DNA from: URNF01 sp045638005
GTDB lineage: Bacteria; Bacillota; Clostridia; Oscillospirales; Acutalibacteraceae
DNA: 55,334 nt
Direction: 5' to 3'
Assembly: GCA_045638005.1 (NCBI GenBank)
Contig: JAZUAN010000062.1
Coordinates: 1-55,334, forward strand
Made by a program: the position numbers and the translations under genes. Of the stretch, positions 25,739 to 33,786 are shown piece after piece. Positions within the stretch are counted from its first letter, which is position 1; the number at the start of each line of letters is the position of its first letter. The notes beneath the pieces are model-generated. The model searched no databases, was not told the origin of the DNA, and saw nothing but the letters and a program-made list of their open reading frames with translations.

Positions 25739-26170
25739 ATGACTACTATCGAAAAAGTTGCGTATATCAAAGGTCTCGCGGAAGGCTTAGAGCTGGACGA
25801 GGGCACCAAGGAAGGCAAGTTGCTCAAAGCGATCATTGATGTTCTCGGCGATATCACCGAGGATCATGCCGATCTCGAAGATTATGTTGCTGAGATGGCA
25901 GAGCAGGTGGACGCTGTTGACGAGGATCTGTCTTCCCTCGAAGACGTTGTCTACGAAGAGCTGGATGACGACGATGATTGCGATTGCGATTGTGATTGCT
26001 GCGGCGATTGGGATGAGGATTTCTATGAGATCACCTGCCCCAACTGCAAGGAAGAGTTCGAAGTGGACGAGGAAACCTTGCTGGACGGCGGCATTGATTG
26101 CCCCAACTGCGGCGAGCCGCTGGAATTCGACCTCGAAGATGACGAAGAGGAAGAAGAGACCGAAGAATAA
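25739..26170 (+). CDS. CD1247-like acidic zinc-ribbon protein
   Basis: 143 aa, strongly acidic. The N-terminal helical domain (1-70) matches clostridial proteins annotated as CD1247 N-terminal domain proteins, often found after efp. Next comes an Asp run followed by alternating Asp/Cys (CDCDCDCC, 81-88), then a zinc ribbon (C100, C103, C121, C124) and a Glu-rich tail. The Cys-Asp cluster could bind metal. Function unknown. Follows efp by 35 nt with an AAGGAGG site, so it is probably co-transcribed; a terminator follows. Confidence 0.75.
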   Translation: MTTIEKVAYIKGLAEGLELDEGTKEGKLLKAIIDVLGDITEDHADLEDYVAEMAEQVDAVDEDLSSLEDVVYEELDDDDDCDCDCDCCGDWDEDFYEITCPNCKEEFEVDEETLLDGGIDCPNCGEPLEFDLEDDEEEEETEE

Positions 26171-26182
26171 TTTCGGCATTAC

Positions 26183-26222
26183 ACAGCGTCGTGGGATATT
26201 TTCCCGCGACGCTGTTTTTTTT
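26183..26222 (+). terminator. Terminator of the efp unit
   Basis: ACAGCGTCGTGGG pairs with CCCGCGACGCTGT (one G-T pair) around an ATATTTT loop, followed by eight T residues. Confidence 0.92.
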
Positions 26223-26259
26223 GCGTGCTTTTTGGGTATCCTTTTGATGAGGTGAGAGG

Positions 26260-27672
26260 ATGCAAGACAGAACGTATAGCCAAACAGTAGATGAACTCAA
26301 AAAGTTTTTGCGCACCGATTTGAGCTTTGATGTGGTCGCCCATCAACTGGAAATAGGCGGCAGAGAAGCTACCCTCTTTTTTGTGGATGGCTTTGCAAAG
26401 GATGAAATTTTACAAAAAGTACTGGAATATATCATGTCCGTGAAACCGAAGGACTTAAAGAATATCGGTAGCGCAGGGGAGTTTGAAGATCGGTATATCA
26501 CCCATATTGAAGCGGCAACAGCGGAGGATATTCGTGCTATCGGTGTGCAGGTGCTTTCGGGATTTGAGGCGCTTGTAATAGATGGTGTAGACGGCGTTAT
26601 TATGATCGAGGCGCGCACCTATCCTGTGAGAAGTGTGGAAGAGCCGGATACCGATCGTGTGATGCGCGGTCCGCATGACGGTTTTGTGGAAACGCTGGTG
26701 TTCAACACGGCACTGGTGCGTCGACGTATCCGCGATCCCCGCCTTACGATGGAAATGTCACAGATAGGCGATGTGTCTGCCACCGATGTGGTGGTATGCT
26801 ACATGGAGAATAAAGTGGATAAAAAGCAGCTGCAAATTCTGCGTGAAAAACTCAAAAACATTCACGTGCCGTCGCTCACTATGGCGCAGGAAAGTTTAGC
26901 GGAATGCCTCGTGCGTAAACAGTGGTACAATCCGCTGCCGAAGGTGCGGTATACAGAACGCCCCGACTGTGTTGCCGCTTGTGTCAATGAAGGACAGATC
27001 GTCATTTTGGTGGACAATTCCGCCGCTGCTATGATTGTGCCGACATCCTTTATTGAATTCTTGCAGGATACCAACGATTTTTGTTTTCCGCCGCTCATTG
27101 GCACCTATCTGCGTACCGTGCGCTCGATCATTTTTTGGGCGACGCTGCTTTTGATGCCGCTGTGGTATCTAATGGTGAAAAACCCGGATATTGTACCGGC
27201 GGGGTTACAGTTTTTACTGATAAAAACACCAAACGAAGTGCCTATCCTAATGCAAATTATCATAACTGAACTGATCATTGACAGTATCAAGCTAGCCTCT
27301 CTCAATACCCCCAATTCCCTTAATAACGCGTTCAGTGTGGTAGGTGGTTTGATACTGGGTGAATTTGCGGTATCGGCAGGCATATTCGTGCCGGAGGTAT
27401 TGTTGTATATGGCATTTACCGCTACCGCCAATTTCACGCAACCGAGTTTCGAAATGGGATATGCCTTCAAGCTGTTCCGCATGATGCTGGTTATACTCAT
27501 TGCATTATTTAATTGGATTGGTTTTTTGTTGGGTGTAGCAACCATCATTTTCTTAATGCTTATCACCGAAACACCGACCGGCAAACGGTATCTGTATCCG
27601 CTCATTCCGTTTAACGGCAGGGCGCTGATGCGACAAATTTTTCGATTGCCCATTGATAAGGATAACTGCTGA
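26260..27672 (+). CDS. GerA-family spore germination protein (SpoVAF/GerAA type)
   Basis: 470 aa. A soluble N-terminal domain (about 1-270; LEIGGREATLFFVDGFAKDE matches the family) precedes a C-terminal membrane domain with several hydrophobic segments (about 280-445), ending in PLIPFNGRALMRQIF as in GerA/SpoVAF proteins. These sit in the inner spore membrane and take part in germinant sensing or ion release. The gene stands alone: no gerB or gerC homologue and no spoVA genes are next to it. A GAGGTGAGAGG site precedes the ATG. Gene-specific assignment within the family is uncertain. Confidence 0.85.
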   Translation: MQDRTYSQTVDELKKFLRTDLSFDVVAHQLEIGGREATLFFVDGFAKDEILQKVLEYIMSVKPKDLKNIGSAGEFEDRYITHIEAATAEDIRAIGVQVLSGFEALVIDGVDGVIMIEARTYPVRSVEEPDTDRVMRGPHDGFVETLVFNTALVRRRIRDPRLTMEMSQIGDVSATDVVVCYMENKVDKKQLQILREKLKNIHVPSLTMAQESLAECLVRKQWYNPLPKVRYTERPDCVAACVNEGQIVILVDNSAAAMIVPTSFIEFLQDTNDFCFPPLIGTYLRTVRSIIFWATLLLMPLWYLMVKNPDIVPAGLQFLLIKTPNEVPILMQIIITELIIDSIKLASLNTPNSLNNAFSVVGGLILGEFAVSAGIFVPEVLLYMAFTATANFTQPSFEMGYAFKLFRMMLVILIALFNWIGFLLGVATIIFLMLITETPTGKRYLYPLIPFNGRALMRQIFRLPIDKDNC

Positions 27673-27700
27673 CATATATCCTTTCGGCAGCGCATATACT
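27672..27700 (+). promoter_or_regulatory. Sigma-E-like promoter of the SPOCS/LysM gene
   Basis: -10 CATATACT (27693-27700) fits CATANANT exactly; -35 ACATATA (27672-27678) matches 5 of 7 of KMATATT, spacer 14 bp. It lies directly after the GerA-family stop codon and 34 nt before the start of the next gene. Confidence 0.45.
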
Positions 27701-27734
27701 TCAAACGTATTAAACTGTCGGAGGAGATGTCAAG

Positions 27735-29249
27735 ATGGAATATAAAACCGGAACTGCTGCCATCCACGTATATGAAAATGGCGGTGCAGAAGCAGAATGT
27801 CCCGTAGACGGCGATTTTTTATTGCCGGACTACTGTCCCGATATAGCAGCGGTGCTCAAATGCTCGCTCATTCCTGCGGTGCTGTCCCGCCGTCAAAGCG
27901 GGGATAAGCTGCTGATTGACGGACAATCGCTCATCCGTGTGTTATATCTGGATGAAGACCGCAAATGCGTGCGTGCGTTCGAATGTATACAGCCGTTTAA
28001 TTGCAGCCTGCCGTGGGAGGATGCGAGCGGCTCATTGCCGTATGTGACCGTGCGGGTAAACTACCTGAATTGTCGCGCGGTCAGCCCGCGCCGTATTGAT
28101 GTGCATGGTGCCCTGACCGCTATGCATCACGGCGGTACGCTGCAAAACGTGCAGGTGCTGTGGGATATCGTGGGAGAGGGCGTGCATACCCAAAAGGAAA
28201 CGGTATGCTGTTCCGTTCCCGCAGGGAATGCAGAAAAGGTGTTTTCGGTCAGCGAGATAGTGGATCTCGGCGGCGGGAAACCGCCCGCGGAAACGGTTAT
28301 TCGCACCGCGTATACGCCGATCATTACCTCTGTAAAGCAAATGACCGATAAAGCGATCGTAAAGGGAAAAGTGCTGCTCACCACCTTGTATGCCGTAGAC
28401 ACGGGGGAGGGGACCACCTGTCGGGCAACGCATGAATTTCCGTTCAGCCAGATATTGGATATGGAGGGCATGGACGAAAATCTGCAATGTACCACGCATG
28501 CCGATGTTATTACCGGCGAGGTGCATATTACTCCCGACCAAAATGGCGCCGGCACCCTGCTTGCCGTGAGCATTAAGCTGTGTGTGCGTTTGGATGCTGT
28601 GCGCAGCGAGCAGGAGCAGGTGATCACCGATGCGTACACCTCTAAATATCCCGTCACCACCACGCGCACGCATTTTATGGCGGAGCAACTGCAATTTGTC
28701 AAGCAGGATACCGCTATGCTCAAAGAGGTGTTGGAACTACCGTCTGACAGCATGAGTGAGATTGTGGATCTTTGGTGCGAGATTATGTCGGTTACTACCC
28801 GCAAGGAGAATGATTGCACCTATGCCGACGGTCATTTACAGATCTGCATGCCTGCGCGCGATCGGGACGGCAGTATTTCCTACTATGAGCATGTGAGCGA
28901 TTTCACCTTGCAGTTTGATCATCCGTGCGATCGCATGGCGGTGGAGGTAGCGCTTTGCGATACGGAATATGCTATCGTCGGCGGCAAGATCGAGATCCGC
29001 TTAGAACTTGCCACCTGCAGTATCGGATATAAAAAAGCAGAGCATGTCGCATTGCAGCAGTTTGAAACTGCCAAGGAACCGTATCCTGAAGAGCGGGCGG
29101 CATTGCGGCTGTGCCGCGTGCATAAAGGGGCTTCCCTTTGGGAGATCGCAAAATCTTGCCATACCGACATGCAAGCGATTATGGAGGAAAATAACCTTGA
29201 TGACGCGTGCGTGCCGGAAGACTGTATGTTGTTGGTACCCCTGTGCTGA
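27735..29249 (+). CDS. SPOCS (DUF3794) and LysM domain protein, spore-coat type
   Basis: 504 aa, no signal peptide or membrane segment, so it acts in the cytoplasm of the mother cell if a coat protein. Residues about 1-440 contain repeated DUF3794/SPOCS modules (recognisable blocks near 30-60, 165-285 and 320-440); a LysM peptidoglycan-binding domain ends the protein (about 455-502: VHKGASLWEIAK, then PEDCMLLVP). The same arrangement is known from SpoVID/SafA-associated coat and cortex-anchoring proteins. A sigma-E-like promoter lies before it, and a terminator after it. Precise role unknown. Confidence 0.85.
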   Translation: MEYKTGTAAIHVYENGGAEAECPVDGDFLLPDYCPDIAAVLKCSLIPAVLSRRQSGDKLLIDGQSLIRVLYLDEDRKCVRAFECIQPFNCSLPWEDASGSLPYVTVRVNYLNCRAVSPRRIDVHGALTAMHHGGTLQNVQVLWDIVGEGVHTQKETVCCSVPAGNAEKVFSVSEIVDLGGGKPPAETVIRTAYTPIITSVKQMTDKAIVKGKVLLTTLYAVDTGEGTTCRATHEFPFSQILDMEGMDENLQCTTHADVITGEVHITPDQNGAGTLLAVSIKLCVRLDAVRSEQEQVITDAYTSKYPVTTTRTHFMAEQLQFVKQDTAMLKEVLELPSDSMSEIVDLWCEIMSVTTRKENDCTYADGHLQICMPARDRDGSISYYEHVSDFTLQFDHPCDRMAVEVALCDTEYAIVGGKIEIRLELATCSIGYKKAEHVALQQFETAKEPYPEERAALRLCRVHKGASLWEIAKSCHTDMQAIMEENNLDDACVPEDCMLLVPLC

Positions 29250-29250
29250 T

Positions 29251-29290
29251 ACAAAAGAGCATCTGTTTTATACAGATGCTCTTGTATTTT
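29251..29290 (+). terminator. Terminator after the SPOCS/LysM gene
   Basis: AAGAGCATCTG pairs with CAGATGCTCTT (11 bp) around TTTTATA, followed by GTATTTT. The right arm abuts the promoter of the next gene. Confidence 0.85.
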
Positions 29291-29310
29291 ATGGGAAGAT
29301 TTGGTATACT
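29282..29310 (+). promoter_or_regulatory. Sigma-A promoter of murL-murD
   Basis: TTGTAT (29282-29287), a 17-bp spacer and TATACT (29305-29310). The -35 box overlaps the end of the preceding terminator. The ATG is 34 nt downstream behind GGGGAGG. Confidence 0.7.
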
Positions 29311-29343
29311 ATTAAGAGAATTTGACTAAGGGGAGGCGATTTC

Positions 29344-30723
29344 ATGGCTTCGTATGAGCAGCTGCGTAAAAAATATCCTGTTTTTCGCTATCTTTCCTAT
29401 ACTATAAGCGAAACGGACACTGCGATAGAGCTTGACTATCATTTTGAAATAGAAGGACTGTCAACATTTAAACCGCATTGGTCATTTAAAAAGAGCGCGC
29501 AGCACCCGTTGCATATTGAAAATAACGCCATCCTTAAAAGTATGGTATTTGCCCTTGGTATGGTGGAACTGGTGAGTTACTGGAAGATCACCTGTTCTCC
29601 ACGGGTGGAAATTTTGGCGGGTGCAGTGGATGAAAAGCAAGCCGCCTGGTTTAAAAACTTATATTTCCACGGTCTTGGTGAATTTTTCTATACAAACGGC
29701 ATTCCGCTGGATCCTGACGGTTTTATGACCATTGTTTCCTGCGGCGAACAACCGCAAGGGGCATCTTATGTGCACACCGATCTTGGCGGATGCCTTATTC
29801 CTGTCGGTGGCGGTAAGGATTCTGTGGTGACGTTGGAACTGTTGCACGCGCAGAAGGATACGAATTTCTGTTATATTATCAACCCGCGCGGTGCATCCCT
29901 TAATACTGCTAAGGTAGCGGGGTATACCGACGATACCATTCTCGCCGTCAAACGCACCTTGGATCCTGCTATGCTGGAATTGAACAAACAAGGCTTCTTG
30001 AACGGACATACGCCGTTTTCTGCCATTGTGGCGTTTTCGGGACTTATCACCGCCTATATCCATCACTTAAAATACATCGTGCTGTCTAATGAATCGAGTG
30101 CAAACGAGAGCACCGTTGCCGGCAGTACAGTTAATCATCAGTATTCGAAAAGCTACGCTTTTGAAAAGGATTTTGGGGATTACGAAGCCGCTTATATCGG
30201 TTCCGGTATCTTGTATTTCAGTTTATTGCGCCCTTTAAGCGAATATCAGATTGCCATGCTGTTTGCAAAAGCAGAGAAGTATCATGCTGTTTTTCGTAGT
30301 TGTAACGCGGGCAGCAAGCAGGATATCTGGTGTTGCAACTGTCCGAAATGTTTGTTTGTATATCAAATTTTGTCTCCGTTCTTGCCGCAGGACTATTTGG
30401 CGGAGGTGTTTGGTAGCGATATGTTGGAAAACGAAGCGTTGTTGCCGATCTATAAACAACTCATCGGCGTTACCCCTGAAAAGCCGTTTGAATGTGTCGG
30501 CAGCAGAGACGAGGTCAATACCGCTGCCGTGTGCACGATTGCGCAGTTGGAAAAGGTCGGCAAGCCGTTACCTGCGTTGCTGCGCTATTATAAAGCAACC
30601 CCGCTTTTCGAACAGTATACCGCGGCGCCGCATGTGTATGAGACTTATTTTGAGGAGCAACATTTACTGCCCTCGGATTTTGAAAAACTGTTGCGGGATA
30701 AACTCGCGGAGGTAAACGCATGA
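29344..30723 (+). CDS. murL: UDP-MurNAc-L-Ala-L-Glu epimerase (MurL)
   Basis: 459 aa. MurL converts the L-Glu of UDP-MurNAc-L-Ala-L-Glu to D-Glu, by-passing glutamate racemase; the pathway was described in Xanthomonas. Diagnostic blocks visible here: GGGKDS (155-160), a PP-loop-like sequence; LSNESSANE (247-255); NHQYSKS (264-270); FRSCN (317-321); and a Cys cluster WCCNCPKC (329-336). No signal peptide, so it is cytoplasmic. It overlaps the next gene, a MurD homologue, by 4 nt, just as murL pairs with murD2 elsewhere. Assignment is by remembered motifs and by neighbour, not by alignment. Confidence 0.83.
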   Translation: MASYEQLRKKYPVFRYLSYTISETDTAIELDYHFEIEGLSTFKPHWSFKKSAQHPLHIENNAILKSMVFALGMVELVSYWKITCSPRVEILAGAVDEKQAAWFKNLYFHGLGEFFYTNGIPLDPDGFMTIVSCGEQPQGASYVHTDLGGCLIPVGGGKDSVVTLELLHAQKDTNFCYIINPRGASLNTAKVAGYTDDTILAVKRTLDPAMLELNKQGFLNGHTPFSAIVAFSGLITAYIHHLKYIVLSNESSANESTVAGSTVNHQYSKSYAFEKDFGDYEAAYIGSGILYFSLLRPLSEYQIAMLFAKAEKYHAVFRSCNAGSKQDIWCCNCPKCLFVYQILSPFLPQDYLAEVFGSDMLENEALLPIYKQLIGVTPEKPFECVGSRDEVNTAAVCTIAQLEKVGKPLPALLRYYKATPLFEQYTAAPHVYETYFEEQHLLPSDFEKLLRDKLAEVNA

Positions 30724-32048
30724 AACAAACCATGTATCAGCTGATATACGGTAAACGCGTGCTGTTACTCGGCTTCGGCAGAGAAGGACGCTCAACCCTT
30801 TCTGTTTTACAGGAGGTTGGCGGTTATCACAGTATTACCATTGCCGACCAACAGCAGGTGATCATGCCGGAGGGTGTAGAAGCCTCGCTTTTGTGCGGTG
30901 ATCACTATCAGGACAGCATCGATGACTATGACGTGGTGATCAAAAGCCCCGGTATTGTGCTGAAAAAGCCATTTGAAAGTTATAAAGCGGTCATTACCTC
31001 GCAAGCGGAACTTTTTCTTTGGGTGTACGGCAGACAGACCATCGGTGTGACCGGAACCAAGGGCAAAAGCACTACCGTCACCCTTTTATATCACACCTTG
31101 AAAACTGCTGGTGTTGACTGTGTTTTGCTTGGCAATATCGGCATCCCGCCGTTTGACCGTATTGAGGAGATGACTCCCGAGACCATGGTGGTGATGGAAC
31201 TTTCCTGCCATCAACTCGAATACACTCGTTTTGCGCCGCATACGGCTGTGCTGCTTAATGTGTACGAGGAGCATCTCGACCATTACGGTACGGTGGAGAA
31301 GTACCGCGCATCTAAGGAGAATATCTACCGCTGGCAGCAGTCGGGAGATTACCTGCTTTGTAATGTGCAGTGTTTACCCGAGGACGGTACCTGCCCCGCT
31401 GAAATTATCAGCGTATCAGGGGACGACACCGATGCCGATGTGCGTATAGCCGGAAATACCATACACTTAAAAGACGGCGCATCGTATGATATTCCCGCTG
31501 ATATCCGTCTTTTGGGACACCATAACGCGTTTGATATTGCCGTTGTATATGCCCTTTGCAATCGCGCGTTTATTAGTGATGAAACCTTTACGGCGGCACT
31601 CAAAACGTATGAGCCTTTGCCGCACCGTTTGCAGCCGGTAGGGGAGTATGGCGGTATCCGTTTTTACGATGACTCTATTTCCACTATTGGGGAAACCACT
31701 ATCAACGCGCTTGAAACGCTCAAAGACACCGACACGGTGCTGATTGGCGGCATGGAGCGCGGTATTGATTATAGTGTTTTAACACGGTATTTGTCCACCT
31801 GTAAGGTGCCGCATATTATTTTGATGGAGGCCACCGGTAAACGCATTTATGCGGAAACGATGGCGCTTTCTCCCAACGCACCCGAGCGGTTTCTTGTTGT
31901 GGAACATCTGGAAGATGCGGTCAAACTTGCAAAAGAGATTACTGCTAAGGGTAAAGTTTGTTTGTTATCACCCGCTGCCGCCAGTTACGGTATCTTCAAA
32001 AACTTTGAAGAGCGGGGAGAGCGGTTCCAGCAACTTGTAAAACAATAA
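30720..32048 (+). CDS. Mur ligase, MurD type; probable L-Glu-adding MurD2
   Basis: 442 aa. Family: UDP-MurNAc-L-Ala:glutamate ligase, ATP-dependent. The N-terminal dinucleotide-like fold (LLLGFGREG), the ATP loop GVTGTKGKSTT (109-119), ELSCHQLEY, NVYEEHLDHYG, GHHNAFDIAV and the C-terminal Rossmann domain are all present. Canonical MurD adds D-Glu. Coupling by an ATGA overlap to murL suggests this one adds L-Glu (MurD2), with MurL then inverting it. The stereochemistry cannot be read from sequence. GGAGG lies 7 nt before the ATG. Convergent with dapB. Confidence 0.85.
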   Translation: MKQTMYQLIYGKRVLLLGFGREGRSTLSVLQEVGGYHSITIADQQQVIMPEGVEASLLCGDHYQDSIDDYDVVIKSPGIVLKKPFESYKAVITSQAELFLWVYGRQTIGVTGTKGKSTTVTLLYHTLKTAGVDCVLLGNIGIPPFDRIEEMTPETMVVMELSCHQLEYTRFAPHTAVLLNVYEEHLDHYGTVEKYRASKENIYRWQQSGDYLLCNVQCLPEDGTCPAEIISVSGDDTDADVRIAGNTIHLKDGASYDIPADIRLLGHHNAFDIAVVYALCNRAFISDETFTAALKTYEPLPHRLQPVGEYGGIRFYDDSISTIGETTINALETLKDTDTVLIGGMERGIDYSVLTRYLSTCKVPHIILMEATGKRIYAETMALSPNAPERFLVVEHLEDAVKLAKEITAKGKVCLLSPAAASYGIFKNFEERGERFQQLVKQ

Positions 32049-32087
32049 AAAAGACGGTTGGATAAAAATCCAACCGTCTTTTTTTAT
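32045..32087. terminator. Bidirectional terminator between murD and dapB
   Basis: AAGACGGTTGGA pairs with TCCAACCGTCTT around ATAAAAA or TAAAAA, with A residues on the left and seven T residues on the right. It can therefore work in both directions and separates the two convergent cell-wall operons. Confidence 0.92.
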
Positions 32088-32839
32088 TATTGATCTAACA
32101 TATCCTTCATGGAATACATGCCGGGAGCTTTGCCGATCAAAAACGCGGCGGCGTTGATAGCGCCGGTCGCAAAGATCTCTTTGGACATTGCCAAATGGGA
32201 GAGGGTGATGACCTCATCCCGTCCACCGAAAATGACGTCGTGTTCACCAACGATGGTGCCGGCGCGCACAGCAGAGATGCCGATCTCCTTTTTATCGCGT
32301 TTTTTGCGCACGCTATGGCGTTCGTACACATATTCCGGTTCAAAGGACAAACCCTCTTTTGCGGAATTTGCGAGTAAAAGTGCGGTGCCGGAGGGGGCGT
32401 CCACCTTTTGATTGTGGTGTTTTTCGACAATTTCAATGTCAAAGTCGTCACCTAAGATGGCCGCGGCTTTCTTCACCAGTTCTGACAGCAGGTTAATACC
32501 CAGTGACATGTTTGCACTGAAAAACACCGGCACTTTTTTGGAAAGCGCTTCCACAACTGCCATCTGTTCATTGGATAAACCGGTGGTCGCAACTACGACG
32601 GGAAGTTTTTTACTTTCCGCTAAGGCAATTACCTGCGGCAGTGCCGCGGGATTAGAAAAGTCGATAATGACATCGGCTTCTTCGGTGAAATTTGCAGCAT
32701 CATTATGTATCGGAAACGCGCCGGATAAATCCTCTGCGATATCCAAGCCCGCTACCGTTTCCATATTTTCCTTTTCGGCTATGCAGCGGGCGAGAACCTT
32801 GCCCATTTTACCGCATGCGCCGCTCAAAATAATTTTCAT
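32087..32839 (-). CDS. dapB: 4-hydroxy-tetrahydrodipicolinate reductase
   Basis: 250 aa. NAD(P)H-dependent step to tetrahydrodipicolinate in the lysine/diaminopimelate pathway. It starts with the Rossmann motif MKIILSGACGKMG; the catalytic region VEKHHNQKVDAPSGTA has the His-His and Lys typical of DapB. The ATG at 32839 has AAGGGTG at 6 nt; a GTG at 32848 is too close to that site. Last gene of asd-dapA-dapB. In a sporeformer the same route also feeds dipicolinic acid. Confidence 0.96.
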   Translation of the reverse strand: MKIILSGACGKMGKVLARCIAEKENMETVAGLDIAEDLSGAFPIHNDAANFTEEADVIIDFSNPAALPQVIALAESKKLPVVVATTGLSNEQMAVVEALSKKVPVFFSANMSLGINLLSELVKKAAAILGDDFDIEIVEKHHNQKVDAPSGTALLLANSAKEGLSFEPEYVYERHSVRKKRDKKEIGISAVRAGTIVGEHDVIFGGRDEVITLSHLAMSKEIFATGAINAAAFLIGKAPGMYSMKDMLDQ

Positions 32840-32850
32840 GTATATCACCC

Positions 32851-33744
32851 TTAGTGTAAAAGTCCCAACCTTGTCAGTTCTGCACGCAGTGCCTCGCGCT
32901 TTCCATCATCCATGGGGACGAGCGGCAGACGCGCAGGGCCAACGGAAAGGCTCATCATGTTCATCGCTTCTTTGACAGGGATGGGATTGACATCGCTGAA
33001 CAAAGCGTTGATGAGCGGGATATATTTGAGTTGTAACGCGGTTGCTGTTTTGACGTCCCCTGCGAGATAGGCGGCACACATATTGTGCGTGTCTTTCGGT
33101 GCAACGTTGGATAATACCGAAATGACACCGATGCCACCCAGCGACATGAGCGGCACGATCTGGTCGTCGTTACCGGAATACAGCATAAGGTCATCACCGC
33201 AAAGGCTGCGGATTTTCGCAATCGCGGAAATATCACCGCTTGCCTCTTTCGTCGCGACAATGTTGGGGTGCTTTGCCAGTTCCTTGTAAGTTTCAGGCTG
33301 GATGTTCACGCCGGTGCGGGACGGCACATTATAGAGAATAATGGGCGCATCCACACGGTCGGCGACGTAGGTATAATGTGCAACAAGCCCCTTTTGTGAG
33401 GTTTTGTTGTAGTAGGGGGTGACCATCAAAAGTGCATCTGCACCGACGCTCATCACATCATTGCATAATCCTACCGAATATACGGTATCGTTACTACCTG
33501 CACCCGCGATGATCGGTACCCGCTTGTTTGCCGCTTTGACGGCGGTTTCGATCACCTTGACGTGATCGGCATAGTTGAGGGTGGATTTCTCGCCGGTGGT
33601 GCCGCAGATCACAAGTGCGTCGATGCCGCTTTTGATCTGCTCATCCACAAGGGTTGTAAGACGTTCGAAATTAACCGAATAGTCGGCATTCATCGGGGTC
33701 ACCAATGCGGTTGCTGCGCCTTTGAACACGATTTTCTTACTCAT
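32851..33744 (-). CDS. dapA: 4-hydroxy-tetrahydrodipicolinate synthase
   Basis: 297 aa TIM barrel. Condenses pyruvate with aspartate semialdehyde. Family blocks: ATALVTPMNADYSVNFERL, CGTTGEKSTL, VTPYYNKTSQKGL (catalytic Tyr), YNVPSRTGVN (Arg and second Tyr region) and the Schiff-base Lys in IVATKEASGD. An AAAGGGTGG site precedes the ATG. 42 nt after asd and 11 nt before dapB, in one operon. Confidence 0.97.
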   Translation of the reverse strand: MSKKIVFKGAATALVTPMNADYSVNFERLTTLVDEQIKSGIDALVICGTTGEKSTLNYADHVKVIETAVKAANKRVPIIAGAGSNDTVYSVGLCNDVMSVGADALLMVTPYYNKTSQKGLVAHYTYVADRVDAPIILYNVPSRTGVNIQPETYKELAKHPNIVATKEASGDISAIAKIRSLCGDDLMLYSGNDDQIVPLMSLGGIGVISVLSNVAPKDTHNMCAAYLAGDVKTATALQLKYIPLINALFSDVNPIPVKEAMNMMSLSVGPARLPLVPMDDGKREALRAELTRLGLLH

Positions 33745-33786
33745 AAAACCACCCTTTCAAATGATTGTTTATTGTATGCTGTTTTA

